From assembly GCA_035647075.1 (NCBI GenBank), contig DASROF010000063.1, positions 1-23,677 on the forward strand: DNA of 23,677 nucleotides. Direction: 5' to 3'. This document shows, piece after piece, positions 1-7,714 of this stretch. Every line of letters starts with the position of its first letter. The first letter of the stretch is position 1. Both the position numbers and the translations under genes were made by a program. Under the pieces are notes generated by a model, which was not told the DNA's origin, searched no databases, and saw nothing but the letters and a program-made list of their open reading frames with translations. Origin of the DNA: Gp6-AA40 sp035647075. GTDB taxonomy: Bacteria > Acidobacteriota > Vicinamibacteria > Vicinamibacterales > UBA2999.

Positions 1-406
1 GGATGGCCGGGATCTGCGAGGCCAGTGGTTGGGCCGGGTCGAGATGCGACAGCATCCGCTCGGCATCTCCGTTCAGATAGACGCTGCCGTGCTGCTGCGC
101 CGACCCGGAGATCGCCGCGATGCGGTTGATGTCCAGTCCGCTCGCGGACACCCGTGTCAGCATCGCCTCCAGCGCGTCGGCCCACATGGTCGGCGACGAG
201 AACGCCTCGCCACCGTCGCGAACTCCCGCCCCATCGTGTGCAGCGGAGGCGGAGGGGAGTACGCCGTGGTCCGTGCCGTATTGCGGAAATATTTCGTCAA
301 ACGACAGCGATGCGTCGAAGACGACGCGCGCGTCCGTCCCGTTGACCTCGAGGACGATGGCGGTGAGACTCTGAGTACTCGAGTCGAGCCCCAGATAGAG
401 TTTCAC
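1..406 (-). CDS. xylB: Xylulokinase, N-terminal part (cut by the left window edge)
   Basis: FGGY-family sugar kinase that phosphorylates D-xylulose to xylulose 5-phosphate in the cytoplasm. About 135 N-terminal residues are visible and the rest lies beyond base 1. The start is GTG at 406-404, which overlaps the xylA stop as GTGA, so the two genes are probably translationally coupled. The first residues, VKLYLGLDSSTQS, are the N-terminal phosphate-binding strand of the FGGY fold. Further on, SGSAQQHGSVY matches the sugar-binding segment that follows the IAAISG strand in xylulokinases. The position directly after xylose isomerase supports xylulokinase over glycerol, gluconate or ribulose kinase. 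The family assignment is firm; substrate is inferred from context. Confidence 0.9.
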   Translation of the reverse strand, partial: MKLYLGLDSSTQSLTAIVLEVNGTDARVVFDASLSFDEIFPQYGTDHGVLPSASAAHDGAGVRDGGEAFSSPTMWADALEAMLTRVSASGLDINRIAAISGSAQQHGSVYLNGDAERMLSHLDPAQPLASQIPAI

Positions 407-1575
407 CGGACCCCGAGCAGCAGATCGACGAGCAACTGATCGAGCTTTTCGTAGGGCAGTCGCCGCGCGGCGAGCGCCTGCCGATCGAACGTCCGCCCTT
501 TGAGTTGTTCCGCGGCTGCCCGGCTGTACTGGTCCGCCTCGTAGTGTCCGGCTTCAGCCGGACCGCGGTCGCCGCGAATTTCCGCGAGCAGCGCCTGAAT
601 CTCGGTGCTGGCGCAGAACTGCTTCGCTTTCTCCTTGAGAATCAGATACGTGCGCATGCAGCCGCTGGCGAAGTCCCAGACGCCTGCCGCGTCCTCCGTG
701 CGGTAGGCATGCGCGTCGAAGTGCCGCGGGCCGTCGTAGCCCGATTCCTCGAGCAGCTTCACCAGGAAGAAGAGCGGCTTGATCGATTCCGATCCGAAGC
801 GGAGATCCTGATCGAAACGCCCGGGTTTCTGATCGTTCAGATCGATGTGAAACAGCTTGCCTGCTTCAAGGGCCTGTGCCACCGCGTGGTAGAAGTTCAA
901 GCCGGCCATGTGCTCATGGGCGACTTCCGGATTGACGCCCACCATGTCGGGATGCGCCAGCGTGTAGATGAAGGCGAGATAAGCAGCGGTGGTCGGGAAG
1001 TAGATGTCGCCGCGCGGCTCGTTCGGTTTGGCCTCGAGCGCAAACTTCAGGTTGTATTGCCGATCGCGCGCGTACTCGCACAGGAAATCGATGGCGGCGC
1101 GGAACCGCTTGATCGCCTCGATCGGATCCTTGGCGGCATCGACCTCGGCTCCTTCGCGGCCGCCCCAGAACACGTAGGTCTGCGCGCCCAGTTCCACCCC
1201 CAGGTCCATCGCGCGCATCGTCTTCTGCAGCGCGTAGGCGCGGACGTCGGGGTCGTGTGACGTGAACGCGCCGTCCTTGAAGACCGGATCGGTGAACAGG
1301 TTCGTGGTGGCCATCGGCACTGTCATCCCCGTGGAGTCGAGCGCACGGCGGAAGTCGCGCACGATGCGGTCGCGATCGGCGGGCGACGCGTCAATCGGTA
1401 CCAGATCGTTGTCGTGGAAGTTGACGCCATAGGCGCCAAGCTCGGCGAGGCGTTTCACCGCATCGCACGGATCGAGAGCCGGACGGACGAAGTCGCCGAA
1501 CGGATCTCGGCCGCGATTGCCGACGGTCCAGAGACCGAAGGTGAACTTGTCAGCGGGACTGGGCTGGAGGTTCAT
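403..1575 (-). CDS. xylA: Xylose isomerase (short, actinobacterial-type)
   Basis: Converts D-xylose to D-xylulose in the cytoplasm. The 390-aa length fits the short class. Catalytic and metal residues fall at the same numbers as in the Streptomyces enzymes: His54 and Asp57 (NFHDND), Phe94, Trp137 (VFWGGREG), Glu181 and Lys183 (FALEAKPNEP), Glu217 and His220 (NPEVAHEH), Asp245, Asp255, Asp257 and Asp287 (HFDAH). The ATG start lies 3 nt after the alpha-glucuronidase stop, and the gene overlaps xylB by 4 nt. Residues 338-345 (GPAEAGHY) are encoded by a copy of the dispersed palindromic repeat at 541-564. This falls in the C-terminal arm after the barrel, away from the active site, so the enzyme is probably active. 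Confidence 0.96.
   Translation of the reverse strand: MNLQPSPADKFTFGLWTVGNRGRDPFGDFVRPALDPCDAVKRLAELGAYGVNFHDNDLVPIDASPADRDRIVRDFRRALDSTGMTVPMATTNLFTDPVFKDGAFTSHDPDVRAYALQKTMRAMDLGVELGAQTYVFWGGREGAEVDAAKDPIEAIKRFRAAIDFLCEYARDRQYNLKFALEAKPNEPRGDIYFPTTAAYLAFIYTLAHPDMVGVNPEVAHEHMAGLNFYHAVAQALEAGKLFHIDLNDQKPGRFDQDLRFGSESIKPLFFLVKLLEESGYDGPRHFDAHAYRTEDAAGVWDFASGCMRTYLILKEKAKQFCASTEIQALLAEIRGDRGPAEAGHYEADQYSRAAAEQLKGRTFDRQALAARRLPYEKLDQLLVDLLLGVR
541..564 (-). repeat. Palindromic dispersed repeat, copy 1, inside xylA
   Basis: On the minus strand this is GGTCCGGCT, a GA-centred turn, AGCCGGAC and then ACTAC. The arms GTCCGGCT/AGCCGGAC are perfectly complementary with a 2-nt centre. The same sequence apart from the centre occurs at 16848-16871 and 21501-21524. 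Here it lies in frame inside xylA and encodes GPAEAGHY. It reads in the same sense as the gene. Confidence 0.9.
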
Positions 1576-1578
1576 CGA

Positions 1579-3750
1579 TTAGTTTCCCGGAACGTAGCGG
1601 AGATTGATGGACATGTAGTGCTCGAGCGTGTCAGCAGGCGGCCCGCAGGAGTCCTGGATCGGCCGCTTCGAGAACGTCTGAAAGTAGAGCACGCTGGCGT
1701 CGCGCCACCACCGCGCCTCATTTTCCTGGATCGCAAGAAACGCGCGTGTCTCTTCGTAGCGCTCGGCGTCGATGAACGTCGACAGTCCCTGCCAAGTCAG
1801 CTCCGTGCCCTGAACCGCTTCAATGCCGCGGCAGTAGCGGAACGTCAGCTCGTCCCAGAGGATCCGGCCCGACGCCATCTTGTAGTCCCACGGCACGTGA
1901 TGGAACCAGAGCAGGTAGTCGTCCGTCACGGTCGCCAGATTCGCAAATCTGTCGCGGACTGGCGCGGCGTACTGCGCGACGGCGTTGCTGCCGGTGGCGG
2001 TTCGATCGAAACCGATACCGTTCGCGTCGGCGCGGTTGTAATAAACCGACGTTTGATCCGCGCGCGGACCGCCGGTGACCCACGGCCCCGGCCCGTAATG
2101 ATGACCGCGCGCCATCTGGTGATGCAGGCCGAGCGGCGTCATGTAGTCCACTGTGGCTTGCCGCGATGCGAGCATCATCGACTTCACCGGCGCGATGAAC
2201 GCGGTGTCGTTGGTGAACGTCATCCGGAGCCATTCGTCGGCGATGTCAGACGAGGTCAGTGACGGATTCCACGCGAGCCGGCCGAATGCATGCCAGTTGG
2301 CGCAGGCAAGCACCGATCCGCACCAGTTGCGATCAGTCCCCGTGTTCGCCACGCCGGCAATCCCGGTATGCGCGTAGCCGTGCATCGTCCCGTCAATGAC
2401 CTGTCGGACGAGCGATCCCTCGCCCTTCACGTAGGTATCCGCGCGCAGCACCTCTTCGAACAGCGGAGCGAGATACGAGAGGTGCGTCGCGAACCCCAGA
2501 TACTCCTTGGTGATCTGCAGCTCCAGCATCAGCGGCGTCTTCGGCATCGCGCCAAACAGCGGGCTGAACGGCTCGCGCGGCTGGAAGTCGATCGGGCCGT
2601 TCTTCACCTGGACGAGCACGTTCGGCCGGAACGTGCCGTCGAGCGGCTGAAATTCCTTGTACGCCTGCGTGTGGCGGTCCTCTTTCGGATTTTCCGCATA
2701 GACGAACGCGCGCCACATGACGATGCCGCCGTAGCGTTCGAGGGCTTCGGCCAGCATGTTGGCGCCGTCGGCGTGGGTGCGCTTGTAGTCCTGCGGGCCC
2801 GGTTGGCCTTCGGAATTCGCCTTCACCAGCAAGCCGCCGAAGTCGGGGATCACCTTATATATCTCCGCGACTTTGGCAGCCCACCAGGCTTTGACCTCCG
2901 GGGCGAGCGGATCAGCGGTTTTGAGCCCACCAATCTCAATCGGCGCGCTGAAACGCGCGGTCAGGTAAACGCGGATCCCGTACGGACGAAACACGTCTGC
3001 CAGCGCTGCAACTTTCTTCAGGTAATCGGCCGTCAGGCTTGTCGCGTTGGCGTTGACGTTGGTCAGCACCGTGCCGTTGATGCCGATCGACGCGTTCGCC
3101 CTGGCGTAATCCGTATACCGCGGGGATTTGTAGCCGGGCAGCGTGTACCAGTCCCATAGCGAACGGCCAGCGTAGCCACGCTCGACGCTGCCATCGAGGT
3201 TGTCCCAGTGGTTGAGGATGCGGTGCTGGATGCGCGGCCGGTCGCTGATCCCGAGCGTATCGATTCGCTGATTCGTCTGCAGAAGGCGCAGGAAATGAAA
3301 TGCTCCGTAGAGCACGCCGATGTCGGTGTTTGCGGCGATCACCGTCGCGCGCCGGCCACGCGCGCGGACCGATCGAATCAGGTATCCCTCGCCGCCAAGT
3401 GTCCGCAATTCCGCGTCGAGTCCCAGCGACGAGATCACTGCCGAGCGGCCTGTGCCGGCAATCAGAGCACCATCGGCCACAACGTCCGCGACTGACGGGA
3501 TCGTGGTGTCGAGAAGACCGCCCAACCCGCGCGTGAGCTCAGCGGCGGTGGCTCGCGCGGTTGCCGACTCGCCGCTGACGAGAAGGCCGGTGACCGTGCT
3601 TCGGTAATGCTTGAGCAGCGCCGCATCAGCGACGCGGTGATATCGCAGCCACAGCTCGTAGCCGTCTTCGGCGAAGGCCGACGGTGGACGGAGAGCGATG
3701 ATGATGGCTGCCAAGACGAAACCGCGAAGACCGCGAAGGATCAGGTTCAT
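1579..3750 (-). CDS. aguA: Secreted alpha-glucuronidase, GH67
   Basis: Removes (4-O-methyl)glucuronic acid from the non-reducing end of xylooligosaccharides. The protein is 723 aa, the usual GH67 length. The ATG at 3750-3748 overlaps the preceding ThuA-domain stop as ATGA, which fixes the start; a 44-residue upstream extension of the open frame lies inside that gene and is rejected. A signal peptide (hydrophobic FVLAAIIIAL, cleavage near SAFA/ED) points to the periplasm or outside. Predicted catalytic acid is Glu314 (ANSEGQPGP) and the bases are Asp388 (GPIDFQ) and Glu416 (ITKEYLG). Their spacing matches the Cellvibrio enzyme (292/365/393) with a constant +22/+23 offset. The stop is 3 nt before xylA. 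The leader region carries a 9-bp tandem repeat (3721-3738). Confidence 0.95.
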   Translation of the reverse strand: MNLILRGLRGFVLAAIIIALRPPSAFAEDGYELWLRYHRVADAALLKHYRSTVTGLLVSGESATARATAAELTRGLGGLLDTTIPSVADVVADGALIAGTGRSAVISSLGLDAELRTLGGEGYLIRSVRARGRRATVIAANTDIGVLYGAFHFLRLLQTNQRIDTLGISDRPRIQHRILNHWDNLDGSVERGYAGRSLWDWYTLPGYKSPRYTDYARANASIGINGTVLTNVNANATSLTADYLKKVAALADVFRPYGIRVYLTARFSAPIEIGGLKTADPLAPEVKAWWAAKVAEIYKVIPDFGGLLVKANSEGQPGPQDYKRTHADGANMLAEALERYGGIVMWRAFVYAENPKEDRHTQAYKEFQPLDGTFRPNVLVQVKNGPIDFQPREPFSPLFGAMPKTPLMLELQITKEYLGFATHLSYLAPLFEEVLRADTYVKGEGSLVRQVIDGTMHGYAHTGIAGVANTGTDRNWCGSVLACANWHAFGRLAWNPSLTSSDIADEWLRMTFTNDTAFIAPVKSMMLASRQATVDYMTPLGLHHQMARGHHYGPGPWVTGGPRADQTSVYYNRADANGIGFDRTATGSNAVAQYAAPVRDRFANLATVTDDYLLWFHHVPWDYKMASGRILWDELTFRYCRGIEAVQGTELTWQGLSTFIDAERYEETRAFLAIQENEARWWRDASVLYFQTFSKRPIQDSCGPPADTLEHYMSINLRYVPGN
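3721..3738 (-). repeat. 9-bp tandem repeat in the GH67 signal-peptide coding region
   Basis: Two exact copies of CTTCGCGGT on the minus strand, followed by a degenerate TTCGTCTTG. They encode LRGLRG followed by FVLA at the start of the alpha-glucuronidase leader. A related array lies at 21533-21570 in the leader of the PQQ dehydrogenase. Confidence 0.7.
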
Positions 3751-4715
3751 CGAGGCGTCAGCTTGTCGAGCCCGTCCGCGAAGCGCGGATCCATCGCGGC
3801 GATGTCCGCGCGATACGAGACCGTTGTCGCAGTGGGAAAGTTCCCCGGCACTTTCTGCGTGACCTGTCCGGTTGCCGCCCACTCGGTCCCACGCTGCAGC
3901 GTCACGACGAAATCCACTGAGCTCAGCGCATTGACGTCATGCCCCATCGTCGTGTGGAACACGCGGCCCTTGCCGTAGGAGAGCACCATCAACTGCGGCT
4001 CATCGCGGCCGCTGCCGCCGATCGGTGGCGTGCCGGCGATGTTCATCGGATCGGAATACGCCGTTGCGAGCACCGTCATATTCCTTCCGGGACCGCGCAG
4101 CCTCGCGTACGTCTCGTCGCCCTGGTGCATCCACGATGGCGGCAGGCCTTTCATGATCGGATGCGAGCTGTCGCGGACCGTGATCAGGAATGGCACCCGA
4201 CGGCCGTGGCTTCCCGTCGGGCCAGCCGTCGACTCCGACACGAGCTTGCCATCGCGGTAGAACCAGTAGGGACCGGACTTCTCCGTGCGCCCGCGCCAGC
4301 CGCCGACGCCGATCATCTCGTTGAAGGCCTCCCAACCCGGAAACGCGTTGTCCGCGGCATGCACGGAGACGAAGCCGCCGCCATTCTTCACGTACTGTTC
4401 GAACGCCGTTTTCACGCCAGCCGGCCAGCGCGAATCAGGCGCGTCGTAGTTCCAGACGATGACCTGGTACTTCGCGAAATCGGGCATGAAGCTGCTGAAA
4501 TCACCGGTCGGCGGCGGGGCGGTCACGACGGTGGTGGTGAACAGGCCCGTTTCGTCGAGCACTTTCTTGAGCACTGGAGTCACGCGCTGCCATTCGTGCC
4601 AGGGGCCGCCGCTCTCGCCGTCGAGGATCATCACGGAGATCGGTGCGGCGGCGCGGGGTACCAGCGTCGCGAGGACAACGATTGCAGCCAGGATCGCGAT
4701 GGCCGTTCGTTTCAC
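3747..4715 (-). CDS. Secreted ThuA-domain protein
   Basis: A 322-aa protein with an N-terminal signal peptide (hydrophobic AIAILAAIVVLATLV, cleavage near RAAA/PI) and one ThuA (trehalose-utilisation-type, class I glutamine amidotransferase-like) domain. Visible family features are the VMILDGESG strand, VIVWNYDAPD, the GGGFVSVHAADNAFPGW turn, HPIMKGLPPSW with HQGDETYARL, and a C-terminal GKGRVFHTTMGHD. Such proteins accompany carbohydrate loci, and ThuA is tied to 3-keto-sugar metabolism in rhizobia, but the reaction of this subgroup is not established. The GTG start at 4715 has GGAG 8 nt upstream. The end overlaps the GH67 start by 4 nt, so it is expected to work with the alpha-glucuronidase. 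Confidence 0.88.
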   Translation of the reverse strand: MKRTAIAILAAIVVLATLVPRAAAPISVMILDGESGGPWHEWQRVTPVLKKVLDETGLFTTTVVTAPPPTGDFSSFMPDFAKYQVIVWNYDAPDSRWPAGVKTAFEQYVKNGGGFVSVHAADNAFPGWEAFNEMIGVGGWRGRTEKSGPYWFYRDGKLVSESTAGPTGSHGRRVPFLITVRDSSHPIMKGLPPSWMHQGDETYARLRGPGRNMTVLATAYSDPMNIAGTPPIGGSGRDEPQLMVLSYGKGRVFHTTMGHDVNALSSVDFVVTLQRGTEWAATGQVTQKVPGNFPTATTVSYRADIAAMDPRFADGLDKLTPR

Positions 4716-4751
4716 TGTGTGGCTCCGTCAGTCTGTCAGGTGGCTTCCGCG

Positions 4752-5555
4752 TCAGGCGGAAGATTCTACCGAATGCACCCAGCGATGGGCCGGGTCTTCG
4801 TACACCGCGAGCTTCCGCTCATCGCCGGCGATCGCCCACAGGTAATAGAGGTCGTAGCGGGGCGGGGCGCTCACCGAGTGATACCCGTACGGGATCAGCA
4901 CCGCGTCGCCGTCACGCACCTGATGCGTGGCGGCTTCGCCAGACGCAGTGTAAGAGACATGGAGCCCGAATCCTTCCGGCGGATTCACGCGGTAGTAATA
5001 CATCTCTTCCAGCCGCAGCTCGTTGTCCTTTCCGTCGTGCTTGTGCGGTGGGTAGCTGCTCCAGTGCCCCTTCGCGTTCACCGTTTCGCCCACCATCAGG
5101 CGTCGCGTGTGCGGATCGGTCGTGAAGAGATTGCGGACCTCGCGCTTATAGAGGTCGGTGCCGCGCTGCACGACCGCGACGTCATCAGGGGAGCACAGAA
5201 CCGGGCTGCCACCGGCGGGCGCGGGTGTGGATATGAGAAGCGCCTCGAGTGGCGCATCGGCGCGCACGGTCAGCTCGATGCCCGGTGGCAGGAGCAGAGC
5301 AGTTGCTCGATCGGTGAAGACGTTGACGCGCTGCACGTTCCACGTCTGGCCACCCGCTTCAAATGTGCCCCGACCCTCCAGCAGCACAACGACCGTTTCC
5401 TCATCGGCCGAGGCGTACTTTCCGGATTTGCCAGCCGACAGCAGAAGCCGATGTGTCGTCAGCTCGCGCGCGCCATGTTCACCCCGTCGCTGGAGCGTCT
5501 GTAGTCCGTCAACACGCCTCGATCTGAACAGCGTTTCACTCAGTACCTTTTGCAC
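4752..5555 (-). CDS. iolB: 5-deoxy-glucuronate isomerase (IolB) family protein
   Basis: A 267-aa bicupin of the IolB/KduI family. The C-terminal half carries the clearest signature: REVRNL, then HWSSYPPHKHD with two metal-binding histidines, LEEMYYYR, PEGFGL, and GYHSVSAPP-YDLYYL. True IolB isomerises 5-deoxy-glucuronate in myo-inositol catabolism. No other iol gene is present here and the neighbours handle xylose and uronates, so a related uronate aldose-ketose isomerisation is plausible; related KduI proteins have been reported to act on glucuronate and galacturonate. It is the first gene of the minus-strand operon. The GTG start and an AGGGG motif about 9 nt upstream lie inside an 18-bp repeat. 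The family call is strong; the substrate is open. Confidence 0.88.
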   Translation of the reverse strand: MQKVLSETLFRSRRVDGLQTLQRRGEHGARELTTHRLLLSAGKSGKYASADEETVVVLLEGRGTFEAGGQTWNVQRVNVFTDRATALLLPPGIELTVRADAPLEALLISTPAPAGGSPVLCSPDDVAVVQRGTDLYKREVRNLFTTDPHTRRLMVGETVNAKGHWSSYPPHKHDGKDNELRLEEMYYYRVNPPEGFGLHVSYTASGEAATHQVRDGDAVLIPYGYHSVSAPPRYDLYYLWAIAGDERKLAVYEDPAHRWVHSVESSA

Positions 5556-5558
5556 CTA

Positions 5559-5612
5559 TTGAACCCCTTGCGCCTGTTGAACCCCTTGGATCTTTCGCAC
5601 CCTTCGCACCCC
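5559..5612. repeat. 18-bp-period repeat filling the divergent promoter region
   Basis: Three units with an 18-bp period. TTGAACCCCTTG occurs exactly at 5559-5570 and 5577-5588. A degenerate third unit made of TCGCACCC direct repeats follows at about 5595-5612. The array occupies most of the 84 bp between the iolB-like GTG (5555) and the SDR ATG (5640). It also overlaps the ribosome-binding region of the iolB-like gene. Any promoters for the two divergent operons must lie in or next to it; I could not place -35/-10 boxes confidently. Confidence 0.75.
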
Positions 5613-5639
5613 TGCCGAGTCACATATCATGGCACGCGT

Positions 5640-6413
5640 ATGGGGCAGTCTTTGTTCGACCTCTCGGGGAAAACCGCTGTGGTCGCCGGCGGGACCAGTG
5701 GCATTGGCCGGACGTTGGCGCTGGGGCTCGCCGATGCGGGCGCTGACGTCGTCGTCGTGGGCAGGCGAGAGGATGCGGTTCAGGATGCGGCAACCGCAAT
5801 CGAAGCGCGCGGCCAGCGAACGCTGCGGCTGACGGCCGACGTGACGAAGCGGGAGTCGTTGCAGAGCGTCCACGACACGTGCATTCAGCACTTCGGCAAG
5901 GTGGACGTGCTCATCGCGGCGGCTGGGGTGACGACGAAGGTCAGCACGTTGCAGATGACCGACGAGGACTGGCGACGTGTCATCGACACGAATCTCACCG
6001 GGACGCTGCACGCCTGCCAGGTGTTCGGCGCCGGGATGATCGCGCGCAAGGCTGGGCGGATCATCACCGTCGCGTCGCTGTCGTCCTTTCTTGGTTTCTA
6101 TGAAGTCGCGGCTTACACCGCGAGCAAGTCGGGTGTCGCGGGACTGACACGCGCGCTGGCGGTCGAATGGGCGCCGCACGGGGTGACGGTCAACGGGATC
6201 GTGCCCGGCGTGTTCAGGACGAATCTGAACAGCCATCTGCTCGACTCGGCTCGAGGACAGGAGTTGCTGACACGGACGCCGATGCGCCGGTTCGGGCAGC
6301 TCGACGAGCTCGTCGGCGCAACGGTGTTTCTCGCCTCTGACGCGGCAGGCTTCGTCACCGGTCAACTCCTCGCCGTGGACGGCGGGTTCCTCGCGAGCGG
6401 CGTCAATCAATAG
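5640..6413 (+). CDS. SDR-family oxidoreductase, candidate uronate-pathway dehydrogenase
   Basis: A classical short-chain dehydrogenase/reductase of 257 aa. It has the cofactor loop GGTSGIG (17-23), AAAG in place of NNAG (93-96), Asn118, catalytic Ser146, Tyr159 and Lys163 (YTASK), and the usual C-terminal GxxxxVDGG. The ATG at 5640 is chosen because the sequence from FDLSGKTAVV matches a normal SDR start; 30 more upstream codons are open but consist of repeat sequence. It resembles the KduD/gluconate 5-dehydrogenase branch. Leading an operon with mannonate dehydratase, KDG kinase and KDPG aldolase, it could be a fructuronate (mannonate) reductase replacing UxuB, or a KduD-type enzyme. Sequence alone does not decide between them. 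Confidence 0.85.
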   Translation: MGQSLFDLSGKTAVVAGGTSGIGRTLALGLADAGADVVVVGRREDAVQDAATAIEARGQRTLRLTADVTKRESLQSVHDTCIQHFGKVDVLIAAAGVTTKVSTLQMTDEDWRRVIDTNLTGTLHACQVFGAGMIARKAGRIITVASLSSFLGFYEVAAYTASKSGVAGLTRALAVEWAPHGVTVNGIVPGVFRTNLNSHLLDSARGQELLTRTPMRRFGQLDELVGATVFLASDAAGFVTGQLLAVDGGFLASGVNQ

Positions 6414-6429
6414 ACTAGAATCGCGCGCT

Positions 6430-7050
6430 GTGATCGATCGAGCTCTCGCTATCGTCGTATTGCTTCCGCTGCTGGCAGGATGCCGCGCTGAGCCGGCCGG
6501 CGGTCCGGCGGCGGCGAGTGCAGCGGCGCCCGCGTCAGCGGCGGCGCCCGCGCCAGCCGCCGACAACACGAACGCCATCATGAAGCTCGAGGACGTGCCG
6601 AAGAGTCAGCGAGCGTTCCTCGAGCAGCACGTCGCCAACACCGACATCACGGTGACCTACAGCCGCCCCGTCGCGCGCGGGCGCGAATTGTTCGGCGCGA
6701 TCGTGCCGTACGGCAAGCCGTGGACGCCGGGCGCCGACCGCGCCACGTGGATCAAGGTGACGCGCGACGTCACGGTGAACGGCGCGTCATTGCCAGCCGG
6801 CAGCTACAGCCTGTGGGCGATCCCGGGCGCCGACGCGTGGACGATGATCTTTCACAAGGACTGGAACCGCTTTCATCTGCCGTATCCGGGCGACGAGGGC
6901 GTGGCGCTGCGGGTCGACGGCATCAAGCCCGAACGTGGGCAGCACATGGAAACGCTGGCGTGGTATTTCCCGGTCGTCGAAGGGAAGGACGCCGTGCTTC
7001 GCCTGCACTGGGGAGAGACGATCGTGCCGCTGGCGGTCCGTGTTCCGTGA
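6430..7050 (+). CDS. DUF2911-domain lipoprotein
   Basis: A 206-aa exported protein. The N-terminus has a short hydrophobic stretch and a lipobox LLAGC, with Cys18 as predicted lipidation site, followed by an Ala/Pro linker (about 20-45). The rest is a DUF2911 domain, recognisable from ITVTYSRPVARGRELFG, YGKPWTPGADRATWI, LPAGSYSLWAIPG and WTMIFHKDWN. DUF2911 proteins are common exported proteins in Acidobacteria and Bacteroidetes; their biochemical role is unknown. The GTG start is 16 nt after the SDR stop, and the gene is 31 nt before the aldolase, so it is cotranscribed with the uronate genes. An envelope role in the same process is inferred only from position. Confidence 0.85.
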   Translation: MIDRALAIVVLLPLLAGCRAEPAGGPAAASAAAPASAAAPAPAADNTNAIMKLEDVPKSQRAFLEQHVANTDITVTYSRPVARGRELFGAIVPYGKPWTPGADRATWIKVTRDVTVNGASLPAGSYSLWAIPGADAWTMIFHKDWNRFHLPYPGDEGVALRVDGIKPERGQHMETLAWYFPVVEGKDAVLRLHWGETIVPLAVRVP

Positions 7051-7081
7051 GGGGTTCCAGGCATTACCATCAATCTCCTGC

Positions 7082-7714
7082 ATGCCTGCAACGGACATCG
7101 TCGCGCGCATCGAGCGCGAGCGCGTCGTGGCGGTCATTCGCCTCGCCAATCCTGAAAAGCTCCGAGCGGTGATCGATGCGCTGGCCGCCGGCGGGGTGCG
7201 TGTCTTCGAGGTGACGATGACGGTGCCCGGCGCTATCGAGCTGATCGGCCAGCTCACGCCGACGTTGCCCGACGAGTTGATGGTCGGAGCGGGCACGGTC
7301 CTCGACGCCGGGACTGCGCGCAGCGCGATCGACGCTGGGGCTCGTTTCGTGGTGAGTCCTGTTTTCCGGCGTGACGTGATCGATGCCTGTCACGAGCGCG
7401 ACATCCCGATGATGCCCGGCTGCTTCACGCCTACCGAAATCCTCGACGCCTGGGAGGCGGGCGCGGATATCGTCAAGGTCTTCCCATCAACATCTCTGGG
7501 ACCGACGTTCATCAAGGACGTGCGCGCGCCGTTGCCGCAGCTCAAGCTGATGCCCACCGGAGGCGTGTCGATCGACAACGCCGCCGATTGGCTGCGCGCC
7601 GGCGCCGTTGCCGTGGGTATCGGCAGCGCGCTGGTGGACGCCGGCGACGTGAAGGCCGGCAACTTCGCGGCTCTGACTCAGCGAGCCGAACGACTGATGG
7701 CAAGCCTCCCGTGA
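7082..7714 (+). CDS. eda: 2-dehydro-3-deoxy-phosphogluconate (KDPG) aldolase
   Basis: Class I aldolase that splits KDPG into pyruvate and glyceraldehyde 3-phosphate, the last step of uronate breakdown. The length of 210 aa is typical. Key residues are Glu43 (RVFEVTM), the Schiff-base Lys132 (ADIVKVFP), the GAGTV turn at about 69-73, PGCFTPTE at about 112-119, and the phosphate-binding MPTGG at about 157-161. The ATG at 7082 is used because the open frame upstream lies inside the DUF2911 gene. The stop overlaps the kinase start as GTGA, so the kinase that makes its substrate is coupled to it. A phosphogalactonate aldolase is possible but less likely beside KDG kinase. Confidence 0.94.
   Translation: MPATDIVARIERERVVAVIRLANPEKLRAVIDALAAGGVRVFEVTMTVPGAIELIGQLTPTLPDELMVGAGTVLDAGTARSAIDAGARFVVSPVFRRDVIDACHERDIPMMPGCFTPTEILDAWEAGADIVKVFPSTSLGPTFIKDVRAPLPQLKLMPTGGVSIDNAADWLRAGAVAVGIGSALVDAGDVKAGNFAALTQRAERLMASLP

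Noticed and set aside
3751..3882. 44-codon N-terminal extension of the alpha-glucuronidase
   Set aside because: It lies entirely inside the ThuA-domain gene in another frame, and the ATG in the ATGA overlap is followed directly by a good signal peptide.
3939..5504. A 521-codon open frame on the plus strand opposite the ThuA and iolB-like genes
   Set aside because: No family features; it is the antisense shadow of two genes with clear conserved motifs in GC-rich DNA.
6505..6565. GC-rich repeats in the DUF2911 lipoprotein linker
   Set aside because: Ala/Pro codon bias of a flexible linker explains them; not an independent repeat element.
5556..6581. A 341-codon minus-strand frame opposite the SDR gene
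   Set aside because: Low-complexity, no motif, and fully opposite a gene with intact SDR active-site residues.
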